Assembly (NCBI RefSeq): GCF_001544755.2
Contig: NZ_FCOF02000022.1
Location: 1-64,000 of the forward strand
From: Caballeronia catudaia
GTDB taxonomy: Bacteria; Pseudomonadota; Gammaproteobacteria; Burkholderiales; Burkholderiaceae
Length of the DNA stretch: 64,000 nucleotides
Reading direction: 5' to 3'
The notes under the pieces were generated by a model. That model did no database searches. It was given only the letters and a program-made list of their open reading frames with translations, and was not told where the DNA came from. This document shows, piece after piece, positions 11,072 through 20,465 of this stretch. Position 1 is the first letter of the stretch, and each line of letters begins with the position of its first letter. Both the position numbers and the translations under genes were made by a program.

Positions 11072-12291
11072 GACCCACCTCCGCCTGTTCGCCCTTCCCG
11101 AGCATTGGATGCCCGACCATCCGATGCTTGTTCGACTCCAACAATCAGGCTCGACGCGGTGAAGATCGCGGTCGCGGCCTTTCCGACGGCGAGACGAGAA
11201 GTCGACGTTTTCGTTCGCCAGGGTTGAAACGATTTTCGCGTCTTCGAGGGGCCGATCCCAACCTCGACATTCGGGACCTTTCTGATGACCCACGGATCGC
11301 CTCGGCGATGCAATTTTGAACAGACAACGCGCGAATGCTGGTCGATCGGTTTCGGTTGCGTATAAGCATAGGCGGAAATTGAAAGATCAGGATCGGTGGT
11401 GATCGCAAATTGAGCGATGTCGGGCTCAGGAAAAGGAACGAGCGTTGGCTCGTCTGCTCCGTATGTTGGGGTTTCGCGCTTGTTGCGACGCAAGAGGGGC
11501 AGGGCGCGACTGCCTGAAAAAAGCGGAGTCAAATAGGCTTTTCGTGCTAGTCTTTTTGGACAGCAAGCAAGGGGACGACGATGGCCGATACCATAGAAGG
11601 TATCAGGATCATGCATATGGACGGACACGATGCCGTTAAATTCGGCATAAAAGTGGACAGCGTCCACTACCTTTGCGTAGCGAGAATGTGCTCCACGAGA
11701 TGTCTCAGCCGGGCAGTCATAAATCCGAACTGCTGCGTGAGTTCGAGCAGCACCGGAGCTAATATACGAGAAGGCCGCTGCCGCAATTCGGGGCGGCTTG
11801 CGGGGTGAACCGCTGCTGTTGCACGGCGAGGTCTTCACATCCTGACAGACTGGAGCGTAGCGCTGACTGAAGCGGCGACAGGTTCACGGGCCGATACAAA
11901 GTATGGGGTGTCGCCGCGATGGTCGTCCGCTTTACATCCCGTTTTCCCCAGTTTTTGCGAATGTCCGCTGAGACGGGATGGCGCTCGTCAAGATTGACAC
12001 GACTGCCTTCACCCATTGCGAGAAAGGGCGCTGTGCCTGGATGAGGTGGTTCAGCCGTTCCGCGCGTCAACGGGGCACGGTTATGCGACAAAACCCAATG
12101 TTCAGCCCCTTGCATTTCCCCGATCGTTCATATCAAAAGTTGCGGAACCGATAATAACTATCGCGAAACGCGACGCCCGCTTCGATATATTTGCCAATCG
12201 GATTCCAAATCCGCCTCGCCATAATCAAACGGTCAAGCACTCACGCCGGGGCTCACCTTCCAAACTCGTCGCCTTTCCCGAGGCATGGACT
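11072..12291. other. 1.2-kb stretch without a supported gene
   Basis: Several open frames on both strands overlap each other. None shows a recognisable domain, and their composition looks random. A small inverted repeat, GATACC and GGTATC with a 6-base spacer, lies at 11587-11604. The stretch reads as decayed or intergenic DNA ahead of the era-like gene. Confidence 0.45.
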
Positions 12292-13203
12292 ATGACCGAT
12301 CCTGCTGTTGACTCCTTTCGTCCTGGATTCCATTGCGGAGTGGTCGCTATCGTCGGGCAGGCGAACGTCGGTAAATCGACGCTGATGAACGCCCTCATCG
12401 GACAGAAGATCAGTATTACGTCGCGCAAGGCACAGACCACGCGTCATCACATCACCGGTATCAACACGACTCAGGACGCGCAGTTAATCTTCGTCGACAC
12501 GCCTGGCTTCCAAACTCGTCACGACGCCGCGCTGAACCGATCACTGAATCGCGCAGTTACGTCGACGCTGAGTTCGGTTGATGTGATCCTGTTCGTGATC
12601 GAGGCGGGCAAGTTCGGGCCAGATGATCAGAAGGTGCTGGACCTGATTCCGCCCGGCATGCCCACGCTATTGATCGCGAACAAACTCGACTGCGTCAAGG
12701 ACAAGGAGACGCTGTTTCCGTTCATGCAGCAGATGAGCAAACTGCGAGAGTTTGTCGAACTCGTTCCGCTGTCGGCCACCCACCCGAAAGACATTGAGCA
12801 TCTGTTGACGACGATCAAGCCATACCTGCCGGAAGGAACGCCAATCTATGGCGAAGATGACCTGACCGATCGGAGTTCGCGATTCCTCGCCGCCGAGATC
12901 CTGCGTGAAAAGGTGTTCCGCTGGACCGGCGATGAACTGCCATACACGAGCACGGTATTGATTGACAGGTTCGAGGAGGGAGGACGTCTCAAGCGCATCT
13001 TCGCGACGATCCTCGTGGTACGTGAATCACAGAAGGCAATCGTGATCGGCAAGGAAGGATCGAAGCTCAAACAGATCAACACCGACGCTCGGCTTGACAT
13101 GGAAAAGCTGTTTGATGGCCCCGTGTATCTCGAGACGTTCGTCAAGGTAAAGAGCGGCTGGGCAGACAATGAAGCAGGACTTCGCGCCTACGGATACGAA
13201 TGA
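12292..13203 (+). CDS. era: Era-like GTPase (stand-alone paralogue)
   Basis: The 303-residue protein has full Era architecture. The N-terminal GTPase domain has G1 (GQANVGKS at about 22-29), a switch region (KAQTTRHHITGI), G3 (DTPGF) and G4 (NKLD), plus an LSAT motif. The C-terminal KH RNA-binding domain is visible as GKEGSKLKQINTDARLDMEKLF and WADNEAGLRAYGYE. Era binds 16S rRNA and assists 30S maturation. Canonical Burkholderiales era lies in an rnc-era-recO operon; this copy is alone and has substitutions at usually fixed places (GQAN for GRPN, GKEG for GKGG). It is probably a diverged second copy. The ATG at 12292 begins the conserved part but lacks a strong ribosome site. Confidence 0.88.
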   Translation: MTDPAVDSFRPGFHCGVVAIVGQANVGKSTLMNALIGQKISITSRKAQTTRHHITGINTTQDAQLIFVDTPGFQTRHDAALNRSLNRAVTSTLSSVDVILFVIEAGKFGPDDQKVLDLIPPGMPTLLIANKLDCVKDKETLFPFMQQMSKLREFVELVPLSATHPKDIEHLLTTIKPYLPEGTPIYGEDDLTDRSSRFLAAEILREKVFRWTGDELPYTSTVLIDRFEEGGRLKRIFATILVVRESQKAIVIGKEGSKLKQINTDARLDMEKLFDGPVYLETFVKVKSGWADNEAGLRAYGYE

Positions 13204-13890
13204 CGCCCGACCTATGAATAACTGGCCACCGTGCGGTACAGGAAACCGGCACGGCGAGCGTTTGATCCACTCGTAGGGCAGGAGGTGTGCTCGCAGCGTG
13301 TGATCGGGGAGGAAACGGAGGAGATGATTGCCCTCGATCGCCGCAGCCGACCGGTGCATGCGTTCCGCTCGGAGGTTTCTCACGCGCGAGTGCTTCGACG
13401 CGATAGTGGAACGGCAGATAATGGACTGCCAGGCGACGACTTCTTCATGCGATTCAAGCTTATCGCGGTCAAAAGTATCGATCCGTGATGGGCTACAGCT
13501 CGTCGGGTCGATCTATCGTCAAGATGCGTTTAATTGCGATATCTGAACGTACGCGAGTATTTGAGCATGCCTCAGTGCAAGCGAAAAGTTGTCCGCTCTT
13601 TCTTGGGTCGGCACTGGAGGAGCGATTCTGGCGTCATCCGGCGCCTGAACGATTGAGTGTCGACGTTCCTTCATACGGACGGCGGATTGATCAACGATTG
13701 CCCTTTTGCATCGACTGCTAAACAGGCCAACGCCGGCAAGCAGCTCCGCTGGTTCCATGTCCAGTTTTGCGTCTTGCCCCATGATCGTCGGCACGCGATT
13801 CGCTGGCGCCGTTCGACCGGACTCTAAGTAGGTCGACACCTGAGGTGGCTAACTGCTTTGCCGGTGTCGTCCGTTGTGGTTTGTTCTACC
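13204..13890. other. Gene-poor stretch of about 690 bases
   Basis: No gene with a convincing start or domain was found. A minus-strand frame at 13519-13839 begins VSTYLESGRTAP, which faintly recalls the end of an XRE-type helix-turn-helix, but the similarity is not sustained. Confidence 0.4.
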
Positions 13891-14304
13891 TCACTTCCTA
13901 TCTAGCGAATATCGGCCGGGGCCTGTCGCGACGAGCAGCAATAGGCCACCCATGATGCTAAGGTTCTTGTAGAAGTTGATCATGTTCGCGGACTGCGCCG
14001 CGCCCGTCATGGTCCAGTAGTGGTGGCCGATGAACGCGGTGCCAAGCGTATACAGGGCCAGCAGCAAAGCGAGCGGGCGGGTGTAGAAGCCGACGACGAT
14101 CGCGATGCCCACCACAAATTCCATTACGACGGCGACAACCGCAGAAAGCATCGGCGCGGGTGCGCCGACCGAAGTCATGTAGCCGACAGTGCCTGAGAAG
14201 CCCACAAGCTTCTGCCAGCCAAAGATCACGAAAAGTACCATCAGGAGCACGCGAGCGACCAGAAGAAGTGCGTCCTTGCCTTGCTCGAAAGAGAAGTAGC
14301 GCAT
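13891..14304 (-). CDS. DoxX-family membrane protein
   Basis: The 137-residue protein has four predicted membrane helices and matches the DoxX family: an N-terminal LLLVARVLLMVLFVIFGWQK helix, a GFYTRPLALLLALYTLGTAF segment, the HHYW motif and the NFYKNLSIMGGLLLL segment. Family members are small inner-membrane proteins of mostly unknown role, sometimes linked to thiol stress or to quinone-related functions. It is monocistronic in appearance. The ATG at 14304 is the natural start. Confidence 0.88.
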   Translation of the reverse strand: MRYFSFEQGKDALLLVARVLLMVLFVIFGWQKLVGFSGTVGYMTSVGAPAPMLSAVVAVVMEFVVGIAIVVGFYTRPLALLLALYTLGTAFIGHHYWTMTGAAQSANMINFYKNLSIMGGLLLLVATGPGRYSLDRK

Positions 14305-14556
14305 TATACGTTCGACCTCGCGTGTGATAAGGCGTTAGCTTGATAGTCTGCCAGTAAGTTCGGCGATGCGCATCCCCTGATACTAAGCGATTGCAAGTTC
14401 GCTGACGGCCGTTCTCTGCCGCCTACCTATTGCAGCCACCGGTCCCAAGAACTGCGAGGACCGTTCTCGGTACTTCATCAGCCGTTCTCGTGAGGAAGCA
14501 TGTGCTGTTCGCCGACCAGATCAGCCACCACACACACGACTGCACTGTGGATGCCC

Positions 14557-14765
14557 TCATTTATCTTCCCGCATCGGTGGCGTGAAGGTGATCCCTACCA
14601 GCAACCCCTCTGTCCGATGAAGCGGCTGACGGCCTGGCCCCACAGTTCATTGCGGTTCCGGACCAGTATCCGATGCCCTTGCGATGCAAGCTTTGCCGTA
14701 GCCGCCTCGACGTTGTCGACATCGAACTCGATCCTAGTGAAGCAACATGTCAACGCGCACATTCG
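14557..14765 (-). pseudogene. VOC (glyoxalase-like) domain protein remnant
   Basis: Reading the minus strand, one frame gives TRIEFDVDNVEAATAKLASQ and then ILVRNRNELWGQAVSRFIG. After a shift near 14605-14615, another frame gives GLLVGITFTPPMREDK and a stop. Together they match the C-terminal half of vicinal-oxygen-chelate proteins, in which WGQ..xRF and EGLLVGVTYTP blocks are typical. The N-terminal half is missing and a frameshift separates the parts, so this is a decayed gene. Confidence 0.6.
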
Positions 14766-15453
14766 GTCGCACTTAACATAAAGGAATTTAGCACCATTAC
14801 ATAGTACTGCTACCTACATGCCGCGTTTTTAGAAATCGCGAGAAGCGAGTCGCTGATGATGCGCGGTGGCTCGCCGATGAAATCGAAGCCATCCGGCGGA
14901 CCCTACCTGATCGAGTTCGGCCAACAAGCGCCGTTCGCCCAAGTGGGCTGTCAGACGCTCAGGCGTCGGCTTCTCCGGGGTAGCCTTGATTTTGATGCAA
15001 ATCTCCGGTTAGAAGCACTCAAGCGGAATAAGAGTTCGTGTCATGTCCCCAATATTAAACCTGGTAAAATCAACGACTTCCTGTCTGCTACTTTCTCCGA
15101 CCCGCTACCGATGGCGTAGTACGCGAACCGAAAATGATTGTGGGGCGGGGACGCGGTCGCCGTAACTAAACCGCTCACTGGCTATTGGGACGCTGGCACG
15201 CGCAGAGTTTCAAAATGAGGAATCGCTAGGCAGCCCCTAGTGGGGCACATGATCGACGAGTGGGGTGCGTCGAAAATGGCGCGTTGGGCGTCGCGAACAG
15301 ATGGTCGACGATTCGTTCAGTGTCGAAGTGCGTGCCACGAGAGTGCCCACTCGCGAATTGACGCGATTGTAAGGTATAGTCACGTTTACCAAACGAACCG
15401 TCAGCATGATCTCATCCGTTCAAGATGAGACTCGCTGCAACCGAGGCGGAACG
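14766..15453. other. Gene-poor stretch of about 690 bases upstream of a TetR gene
   Basis: No credible gene was seen on either strand. The last 90 bases are AT-richer, with a ggtatagtcacgtttacc segment near 15374, and probably contain the promoter of the following TetR gene. Confidence 0.4.
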
Positions 15454-16140
15454 ATGACCGTGCCAAACCAGCAGCGCAGCACCCGTAAGGGGCGCACATC
15501 GAGTGCAGTTTCTTCGGCAACGCCGCCCGACGGCCTGCGAGCCCAGGGCATACGGACGCGCAACGCCATCGTCCGAGTTGCACGGAAGCTCCTGCTCGAA
15601 AATGGCCCGATGGAATTCTCGCAGCGCGCCGTCGCTCTCAGCGCGGGAATCAGTGTCAGCAATCTCCAGTACTACTTCCCCACGAGGCCAGCGATCCTGC
15701 GCGCGGTTATGGCTCCGGTCATCGAAGGCTATTTCGATGCACTGAAACGTGCGCTTAAGGACAATGAATCGCCTCGCGGGACGATCGAGGCCATCCTGGA
15801 GATGTCCCTTGAGGACGCGAAGGATTCGAAGAACATCCCGTTATGGTGGCATTTCTTTTCGCTCGCCGCCACGGATCCCGAGTGCGCCCAAATGCGCGAC
15901 GAGTGGTACGACACTATGACGAAAGAGTTCGCCGAGCTCATTCGCGCCGTGAATCCAAAGCGCGGCGCCGCCGAGAGCGCGCACATCGCCGTATTGCTCA
16001 TTTCGATGGTCGACGGCATGACGCTTCACCTCGGAACCGCGCGCAACAAGCGCGCCTATATGCGAGGATTCGAATCAACTTTCCTTTCGGTCGCTCGTAG
16101 TCTCGTCTGGGGAGAGTCCTTGGACGTTGAGGCTGCCTAG
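15454..16140 (+). CDS. TetR-family regulator (paralogue of the gene at 48652)
   Basis: The 228-residue protein has an N-terminal helix-turn-helix of the TetR type: RTRNAIVRVARKLLLENG, then FSQRAVALSAGISVSNLQYY and FPTRPAILRAV. A helical ligand domain follows. The ATG at 15454 is preceded by AGGCGG. It is strikingly similar along its whole length to the protein encoded at 48652 (for example WYDTM/WYDTL, GAAESAHIAVLLISM and HLGT blocks), so the two are paralogues. A copy of the shared hairpin/CCTAT cassette lies 32 bases after the stop, and a pntB fragment follows it. Confidence 0.92.
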   Translation: MTVPNQQRSTRKGRTSSAVSSATPPDGLRAQGIRTRNAIVRVARKLLLENGPMEFSQRAVALSAGISVSNLQYYFPTRPAILRAVMAPVIEGYFDALKRALKDNESPRGTIEAILEMSLEDAKDSKNIPLWWHFFSLAATDPECAQMRDEWYDTMTKEFAELIRAVNPKRGAAESAHIAVLLISMVDGMTLHLGTARNKRAYMRGFESTFLSVARSLVWGESLDVEAA

Positions 16141-16171
16141 CGGCCTGGCGACGTGCTGTCATGACGATGAA

Positions 16172-16223
16172 GACAGGGAAATTCCCTGTTTTTTCTTTTG
16201 AAGTTAGTTGGTACAGTTGCCTA
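16172..16223 (+). promoter_or_regulatory. Hairpin/CCTAT cassette, copy A
   Basis: The hairpin is ACAGGGA-AAT-TCCCTGT followed by TTTTTCTTTT, and the box TTGCCTA lies at 16217-16223. The distance from the hairpin start to CCTAT is 48 bases, as in the other copies. Here no intact operon follows, only a pntB remnant. The hairpin with T-run would act as a terminator for the TetR gene just upstream. Confidence 0.65.
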
Positions 16224-16339
16224 TGTATTGTACTGTTATCTACAACATCGAGCGGTTTTTCGCTGAGGCGGACTGGTCGGCTAGCGCAACAGTGGGCGGC
16301 TTCGCGGAGCGGCGTCCCGTCAAATCCAGCATCCTTCGT

Positions 16340-16606
16340 GATGCCGCGTGCATGCCTGGCAATCCCCAAGGGGTGGTGATCGCACCGTGTTATGGACTTC
16401 CGATCAAGACGGCGCAGCGCGCGCTAAAGAGTTGACCGGACAGCCCGTCGAAAAGGCATCGATGTGCGATATGCAATTCATCCCGGTTGCGGGGCGCATG
16501 CCAGGCGTGAAGGCGCGCATGATTATCATGACAAGCGGTCGACGGCGGTCGACTACGCCGTTTCGACAACGAACTGTTCAATATGGATAAGACGATGATG
16601 TTGTTC
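16340..16606 (+). pseudogene. pntB (transhydrogenase beta) C-terminal remnant
   Basis: Three disconnected pieces in order match the end of PntB. One frame gives GVVIAPCYGLPIKTAQRAL (family: VIIVPGYGMAVAQAQHAL). The next frame gives KELTGQPVEK and then FIPVAGRMPG (family: IHPVAGRMPGHMN). A third gives RFDNELFNMDKTMMLFGN (family: VDNELFF.DNTMMLFGD). Intervening sequence is deleted and the frames differ, so the gene is dead. It resembles canonical PntB more than the intact copy at 58877, so it is not simply a recent duplicate of that gene. Confidence 0.65.
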
Positions 16607-16630
16607 GGGAACGGGAACGGGAACGGGAAC
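16607..16630 (+). repeat. GGGAAC tandem repeat, four copies
   Basis: Four perfect head-to-tail copies of GGGAAC lie at the end of the pntB remnant, where the family would read FGDAK. This is a short simple-sequence repeat, likely from slippage in non-functional DNA. Confidence 0.8.
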
Positions 16631-16701
16631 AAAATCGTCCGACACACGAAGAACGCGGCACAGCATGAGCACGCCTCGCACTCGCACTAGAGGTTCTGCC
16701 C

Positions 16702-17370
16702 ATGAAACCGAAGCGCCTAACACGAGAGCAAAGAAGGAATCAGACGCGCGATAGTCTGCTGTTTGCAGCGCGCGATATCTTTTCAACGAAGGGTTTCACT
16801 GCGGCGAGTGTCGAGGATATCGCAGCCGCGGCTGGATATACGCGCGGTGCGTTCTATTCAAACTTCGAAGGCAAATCGGACCTGCTGCTCGAATTGCTTC
16901 AGCGGGATCACGAGGAGGTCCAAGCGGAATCGCAGCGCAACTTCGACCTGCTTACCGCCCGCGAAGGCGGGATGGTGGAGTCCTCTGACTGTGCTCGACT
17001 GCTGGGCAATCGGCCCGCGTCGTTCTTCCTGTGGATCGAAGCGAAGATGTACGCCGCCCGCGACGCGCGTTTCCGTGCGCAGCTCTGCACATTGCTACGC
17101 AAGAAGCGAGCGCATACGGCGACTTGCATCTCGTCAATCATTGCACGCAACGGCACACAGTTTTCGCTGTCGGCTGACACACTCGCGCTTGCGCTGCTGG
17201 CTCTGGGCGAAGGCTTGCAGTCATGGCGCGTTGCTGACCCTTACGAAGTGCCTGGTGAGCAACTCGATGAATTGGTGTGCGGTTTTCTAGCCTTCATAGG
17301 ATCTGGCGCGGCCGATCGACACACGAGCAGCGTTTTTTTTGAGGCCGCTGTGCCGCCACGCAGCCGATAA
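16702..17370 (+). CDS. TetR/AcrR-family regulator
   Basis: The 222-residue protein shows a standard TetR DNA-binding domain at residues 10-60 (TRDSLLFAARDIFSTKGFT, then SVEDIAAAAGYTRGAFYSNF), followed by a helical effector domain. It is not closely related to the two other TetR paralogues of the window, which have the SNLQYYFP type of recognition helix. It is encoded convergently with the LysR gene on its right, with no obvious target operon adjacent. Its ligand is unknown. Confidence 0.9.
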   Translation: MKPKRLTREQRRNQTRDSLLFAARDIFSTKGFTAASVEDIAAAAGYTRGAFYSNFEGKSDLLLELLQRDHEEVQAESQRNFDLLTAREGGMVESSDCARLLGNRPASFFLWIEAKMYAARDARFRAQLCTLLRKKRAHTATCISSIIARNGTQFSLSADTLALALLALGEGLQSWRVADPYEVPGEQLDELVCGFLAFIGSGAADRHTSSVFFEAAVPPRSR

Positions 17371-17414
17371 GAAGGGCTCATGGCACGGAGCCACGCCCCC
17401 GTGACGCCAACGAA

Positions 17415-18314
17415 TCAGTTGACTTTGCCGCTCATCACTTCGACCATTTTGCTTCGAAACCACAGGCTCGCCTGATCCTGCTCGCTGCTTCGATGCCAAT
17501 ACAAGTGCCATTCGAGGCTAGGTATGGGAAACGGCAGTTCAACCATCCGCGCATCGTGACGCTTGAGCAATTGCGTGGGCGCGGTCAGCGCGAGATCGGT
17601 TCGCAAGGCAACGAGCGGCGCGACCATGTAATGCTGCACACGTATTTGTATCCGCCGTTGCTTGCCGAGCCGTTTCAGTTCGGCGTCGACGATGCCGCTT
17701 CCCTGGCGGCGACTCGACACCTGGATATGGTCGAGCTCAAGGTAGTCGTCCATCGTGAGCGCCTCGCCGGCAAACGGGTGATCGTGGCGCAGCATGCAGG
17801 CGTACCGGTCGCAGCCGAGGCGCGTCTGATGCAACTGCGGATCGTCGATCAAGGGCGCGTCGATCGCAAAGTCGATCTTGCCAGTCGCAAGCGCGTTGCT
17901 GAGTTCACTGCGCGGCGTGAAATAGGATTCGATGCGCATCCCCGGCGCTTGCTGCTGCAACACTTCGCCGAGCGCGGGCAAGAGGATCGCTTCGGTTAGA
18001 TCCGGCATGCTGAGACGGAAGGTACGCTCAGACGTTGCCGGGACAAACACGTCGCCTTCCGTCGCGCTCGCCTCCAGCAGTTGCAATCCTTCACGCACGC
18101 GCCCGATGATGTTCTCCGTGAACGGCGTAGGCACCATTCCAGACGATGTGCTGATAAACAGTGGATCATCGAACGCCTTGCGCATGCGTGCGAGGGCATT
18201 GCTGACCGCGGGCTGAGTGATGAAGAGCGCCTCGGCCGCGCGGGTCAGGTTGCGCTTCTCGTAGATCGACTCCAGCACGACGAACAGATTCAGATCCAGC
18301 TTCGGCGAACGCAT
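17415..18314 (-). CDS. LysR-family transcriptional regulator
   Basis: The 299-residue protein carries an N-terminal winged helix-turn-helix (LDLNLFVVLESIYEKRNLTR, then AAEALFITQPAVSNALARMR) and a LysR substrate-binding domain. The LDLNL start and the PLF motif resemble the NahR/NodD branch, whose members respond to aromatic or related small effectors. It is encoded downstream of the acyl-CoA dehydrogenase operon on the same strand with a gap of about 75 bases, so it may be cotranscribed or may act on that operon. Its inducer is unknown. Confidence 0.92.
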   Translation of the reverse strand: MRSPKLDLNLFVVLESIYEKRNLTRAAEALFITQPAVSNALARMRKAFDDPLFISTSSGMVPTPFTENIIGRVREGLQLLEASATEGDVFVPATSERTFRLSMPDLTEAILLPALGEVLQQQAPGMRIESYFTPRSELSNALATGKIDFAIDAPLIDDPQLHQTRLGCDRYACMLRHDHPFAGEALTMDDYLELDHIQVSSRRQGSGIVDAELKRLGKQRRIQIRVQHYMVAPLVALRTDLALTAPTQLLKRHDARMVELPFPIPSLEWHLYWHRSSEQDQASLWFRSKMVEVMSGKVN

Positions 18315-18389
18315 CTCACAGTCTCCGTTTGCCCATCATGATAAACGGGAGCTGTGGAGATGCGTACGTTTGCTTCGATTTCGCCAGAC

Positions 18390-19640
18390 TCAGTCACGCG
18401 GTGGCGTGTTCAGATAGGCCGCCGTTGCGCCGATCCGTTCCTTGCCTTGCGCCAGTTCCATTTTCGCGATCGCCTGGAGATGCACTTCGTCGGGACCGTC
18501 GGCGTAACGCAATGCGCGTCCCCACGTCCAGTGATCGGCGAGTGGTGTATCGGGGCTCACGCCCATCGCGCCGAATACCTGCATCGCGCGATCGCACACC
18601 GCCGTATGCACCTGCGGAATCAGCGCCTTGATCATCGAGATCTCCTTGCGCGCCGCTTTCGCGCCGACCTCATCGAGAAGCCACGCCGTCTTCAGTACAA
18701 GCAGGCGTGCCTGATCGATCTCGATGCGCGACTTGGCGATCCATTCGCCGATCGTGCCATGCTGATGCAGATACTTGCCGAACGTCTTGCGCTCCTGAGC
18801 GCGCTCGATCATTAGTTCGAGCGCGAGCTCGGCCGCGCCGATCGAGCGCATGCAGTGGTGAATGCGCCCCGGTCCGAGCCGCGCCTGCGCGAGCGCGAAG
18901 CCGCTGCCTTCTTCGCCGAGCAGGTTCGACGCGGGCACGCGCACATTCGTGAACGTGATCTCGCAATGTCCTTCCGGCGAGACGTGATTCATGACCGGAA
19001 TATTGCGCACGATCGTCACACCGGGTGTGCCCGCCGGCACGAGGATCATGCTTTGCTGGCGATGGCTTTCTGCATCCGAATCGGTCTTGCCCATCACGAT
19101 GAACAGCTTGCAGTTCGGATGCGCCGCGTTCGTGATGAACCATTTGCGGCCGTTGATCACGTAGTCGTCGCCATCGCGGCGAATGGAGGTCGTGATGTTG
19201 GTCGCGTCGGAGGAGGGCACGTCCGGCTCGGTCATCGCGAACGCGGAACGGATTTGGCCATCGAGCAGCGGCACGAGCCATGTTTCGCGCTGCGCGGGCG
19301 TCGCGAACATGTGCAGCAGTTCCATGTTGCCGGTATCGGGCGCATTGCAGTTGAAGACCTCGGATGCCCACGAAACGCGGCCCATGATCTCCGCGAGCGG
19401 CGCATATTCGAGGTTCGTGAGACGCGTGCCCGGCTCGCCCTCCTTCAGGTGCGGCAGGAAGAGATTCCACAGACCCTCTGCCTTGCCCATGGCTTTGAGA
19501 TCTTCCATGAACGAGACGGGAAAGTGCCCCGCGTGGACCTCGTCGTGCCATTGACGTTGCCGCGGCACGATATGCTCGTCCATGAACATCCGCACGCGGC
19601 GCATGAGGTCTTCAACTTTCGGGCTATGAGCGAAAAACAT
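18390..19640 (-). CDS. Acyl-CoA dehydrogenase family protein (ACAD10/11-like)
   Basis: The 416-residue flavoprotein resembles the acyl-CoA dehydrogenases that accompany phosphotransferase-domain proteins. Visible are AFAMTEPDVPSSDATNI, which holds the FAD/substrate loop, then YVINGRKWFITNAAHPNCKL, RRMHHC-like IHHCMRSIGAAELALELM, and a C-terminal QVFGAMGVSPDTPLADHW followed by YADGPDEVHLQAIAKMEL. These enzymes oxidise acyl-CoAs to enoyl-CoAs; the ACAD10/11 branch is implicated in 4-hydroxy-acyl chain handling in animals. It is the last enzyme gene of a four-gene minus-strand operon with SDR, phosphotransferase and phosphatase, which fits that branch. Confidence 0.92.
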   Translation of the reverse strand: MFFAHSPKVEDLMRRVRMFMDEHIVPRQRQWHDEVHAGHFPVSFMEDLKAMGKAEGLWNLFLPHLKEGEPGTRLTNLEYAPLAEIMGRVSWASEVFNCNAPDTGNMELLHMFATPAQRETWLVPLLDGQIRSAFAMTEPDVPSSDATNITTSIRRDGDDYVINGRKWFITNAAHPNCKLFIVMGKTDSDAESHRQQSMILVPAGTPGVTIVRNIPVMNHVSPEGHCEITFTNVRVPASNLLGEEGSGFALAQARLGPGRIHHCMRSIGAAELALELMIERAQERKTFGKYLHQHGTIGEWIAKSRIEIDQARLLVLKTAWLLDEVGAKAARKEISMIKALIPQVHTAVCDRAMQVFGAMGVSPDTPLADHWTWGRALRYADGPDEVHLQAIAKMELAQGKERIGATAAYLNTPPRD

Positions 19641-19664
19641 GATGGGTTCCTTTTGCGCGGTTCG

Positions 19665-20429
19665 CTAGATCGTCAGGCCGCCATCGACGACGATGCATTC
19701 GCCGTTCGTATAGCTCGCCGCATCGGATACGAGGTAGAGCACGGTGCCGGCCATTTCGTCGGGTTCGCCGTGACGGCGCAGCGGGATCGAGTTGATCCAG
19801 CGCTCGTAGATAGTCTTGTCCTCGAACAGCGCGCCGGCGAACTTCGTTTTGGTGAGGCCTGGCAGAAGCGCATTCACGCGGATGCCGAGCGGACCGCACT
19901 CTTTCGCGAACGCCTTAGTCATGTTGACGACACCCGCCTTGGTGATCGAGTAGATACCCTGTTGATCGCCCGGCTGGAGCGCGTTGACCGAAGCCGTGTT
20001 GACGATCGCGCCGCGGCCCTGTTCCTTCATCATCTTGCCGGCTTCTACCGACATGAAGAAGTATCCGCGCAGGTTCACGTCGACGGTCTTGTTGTAGGCG
20101 GCAAGGTCGGTATCGAGGATATGGCCGAAGTATGGATTCGCTGCGGCATTGTTGATGAGGATGTCGAGCCGGCCGTGCGTCTCGCGAATGTGGTTGAACA
20201 TGACCGCGATGTCTTCCAAGCGCCCGACGTGGCACGCGAATGCTTCAGCACTCGCACCCGACGCGCGAATGCGCGCGGCGACTGATTCGCAATCTTCCAG
20301 CTTGCGGCTCGATACGATGACGTGTGCGCCTTGTTCAGCCAGCAGCACGGCGATGGCCTCGCCGATGCCGCGGCTCGCGCCTGTCACGAGAGCGATGCGT
20401 CCCGAGAGGTCAAAGAGTTTCGTAGTCAA
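19665..20429 (-). CDS. Short-chain dehydrogenase/reductase (SDR)
   Basis: The 254-residue protein is a classical SDR with a Rossmann fold. It has the nucleotide-binding motif TGASRGIGEAI near residue 16, NNAAANPYFG, the catalytic Ser in IVNTASVNALQPGDQQGIYSITKAG (with the YxxxK pair), and a C-terminal VDGGLTI. It should oxidise or reduce a hydroxyl/ketone with NAD(P). It lies between the acyl-CoA dehydrogenase (gap 24 bases) and the phosphotransferase (gap 36 bases), so a role in the same acyl-chain pathway is likely. Confidence 0.93.
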   Translation of the reverse strand: MTTKLFDLSGRIALVTGASRGIGEAIAVLLAEQGAHVIVSSRKLEDCESVAARIRASGASAEAFACHVGRLEDIAVMFNHIRETHGRLDILINNAAANPYFGHILDTDLAAYNKTVDVNLRGYFFMSVEAGKMMKEQGRGAIVNTASVNALQPGDQQGIYSITKAGVVNMTKAFAKECGPLGIRVNALLPGLTKTKFAGALFEDKTIYERWINSIPLRRHGEPDEMAGTVLYLVSDAASYTNGECIVVDGGLTI

Positions 20430-20465
20430 TGTCGTTCCTTTTGACAGGTTGAGAAAGTGTGCCGT

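Noticed and set aside
11068..11838. Minus-strand open frame of 256 codons
   Set aside because: No domain, no ribosome site, Ser/Arg/Pro-rich composition and a start amid unrelated sequence; probably a chance frame in GC-rich DNA.
13519..13839. Minus-strand frame with VSTYLESGRTAP, possibly an XRE-type regulator remnant
   Set aside because: Only a dozen residues look like the family; upstream is a stop codon and downstream similarity is not sustained.
14500..14781. Plus-strand open frame of 93 codons
   Set aside because: It is the opposite strand of the VOC remnant, which explains the sequence better.
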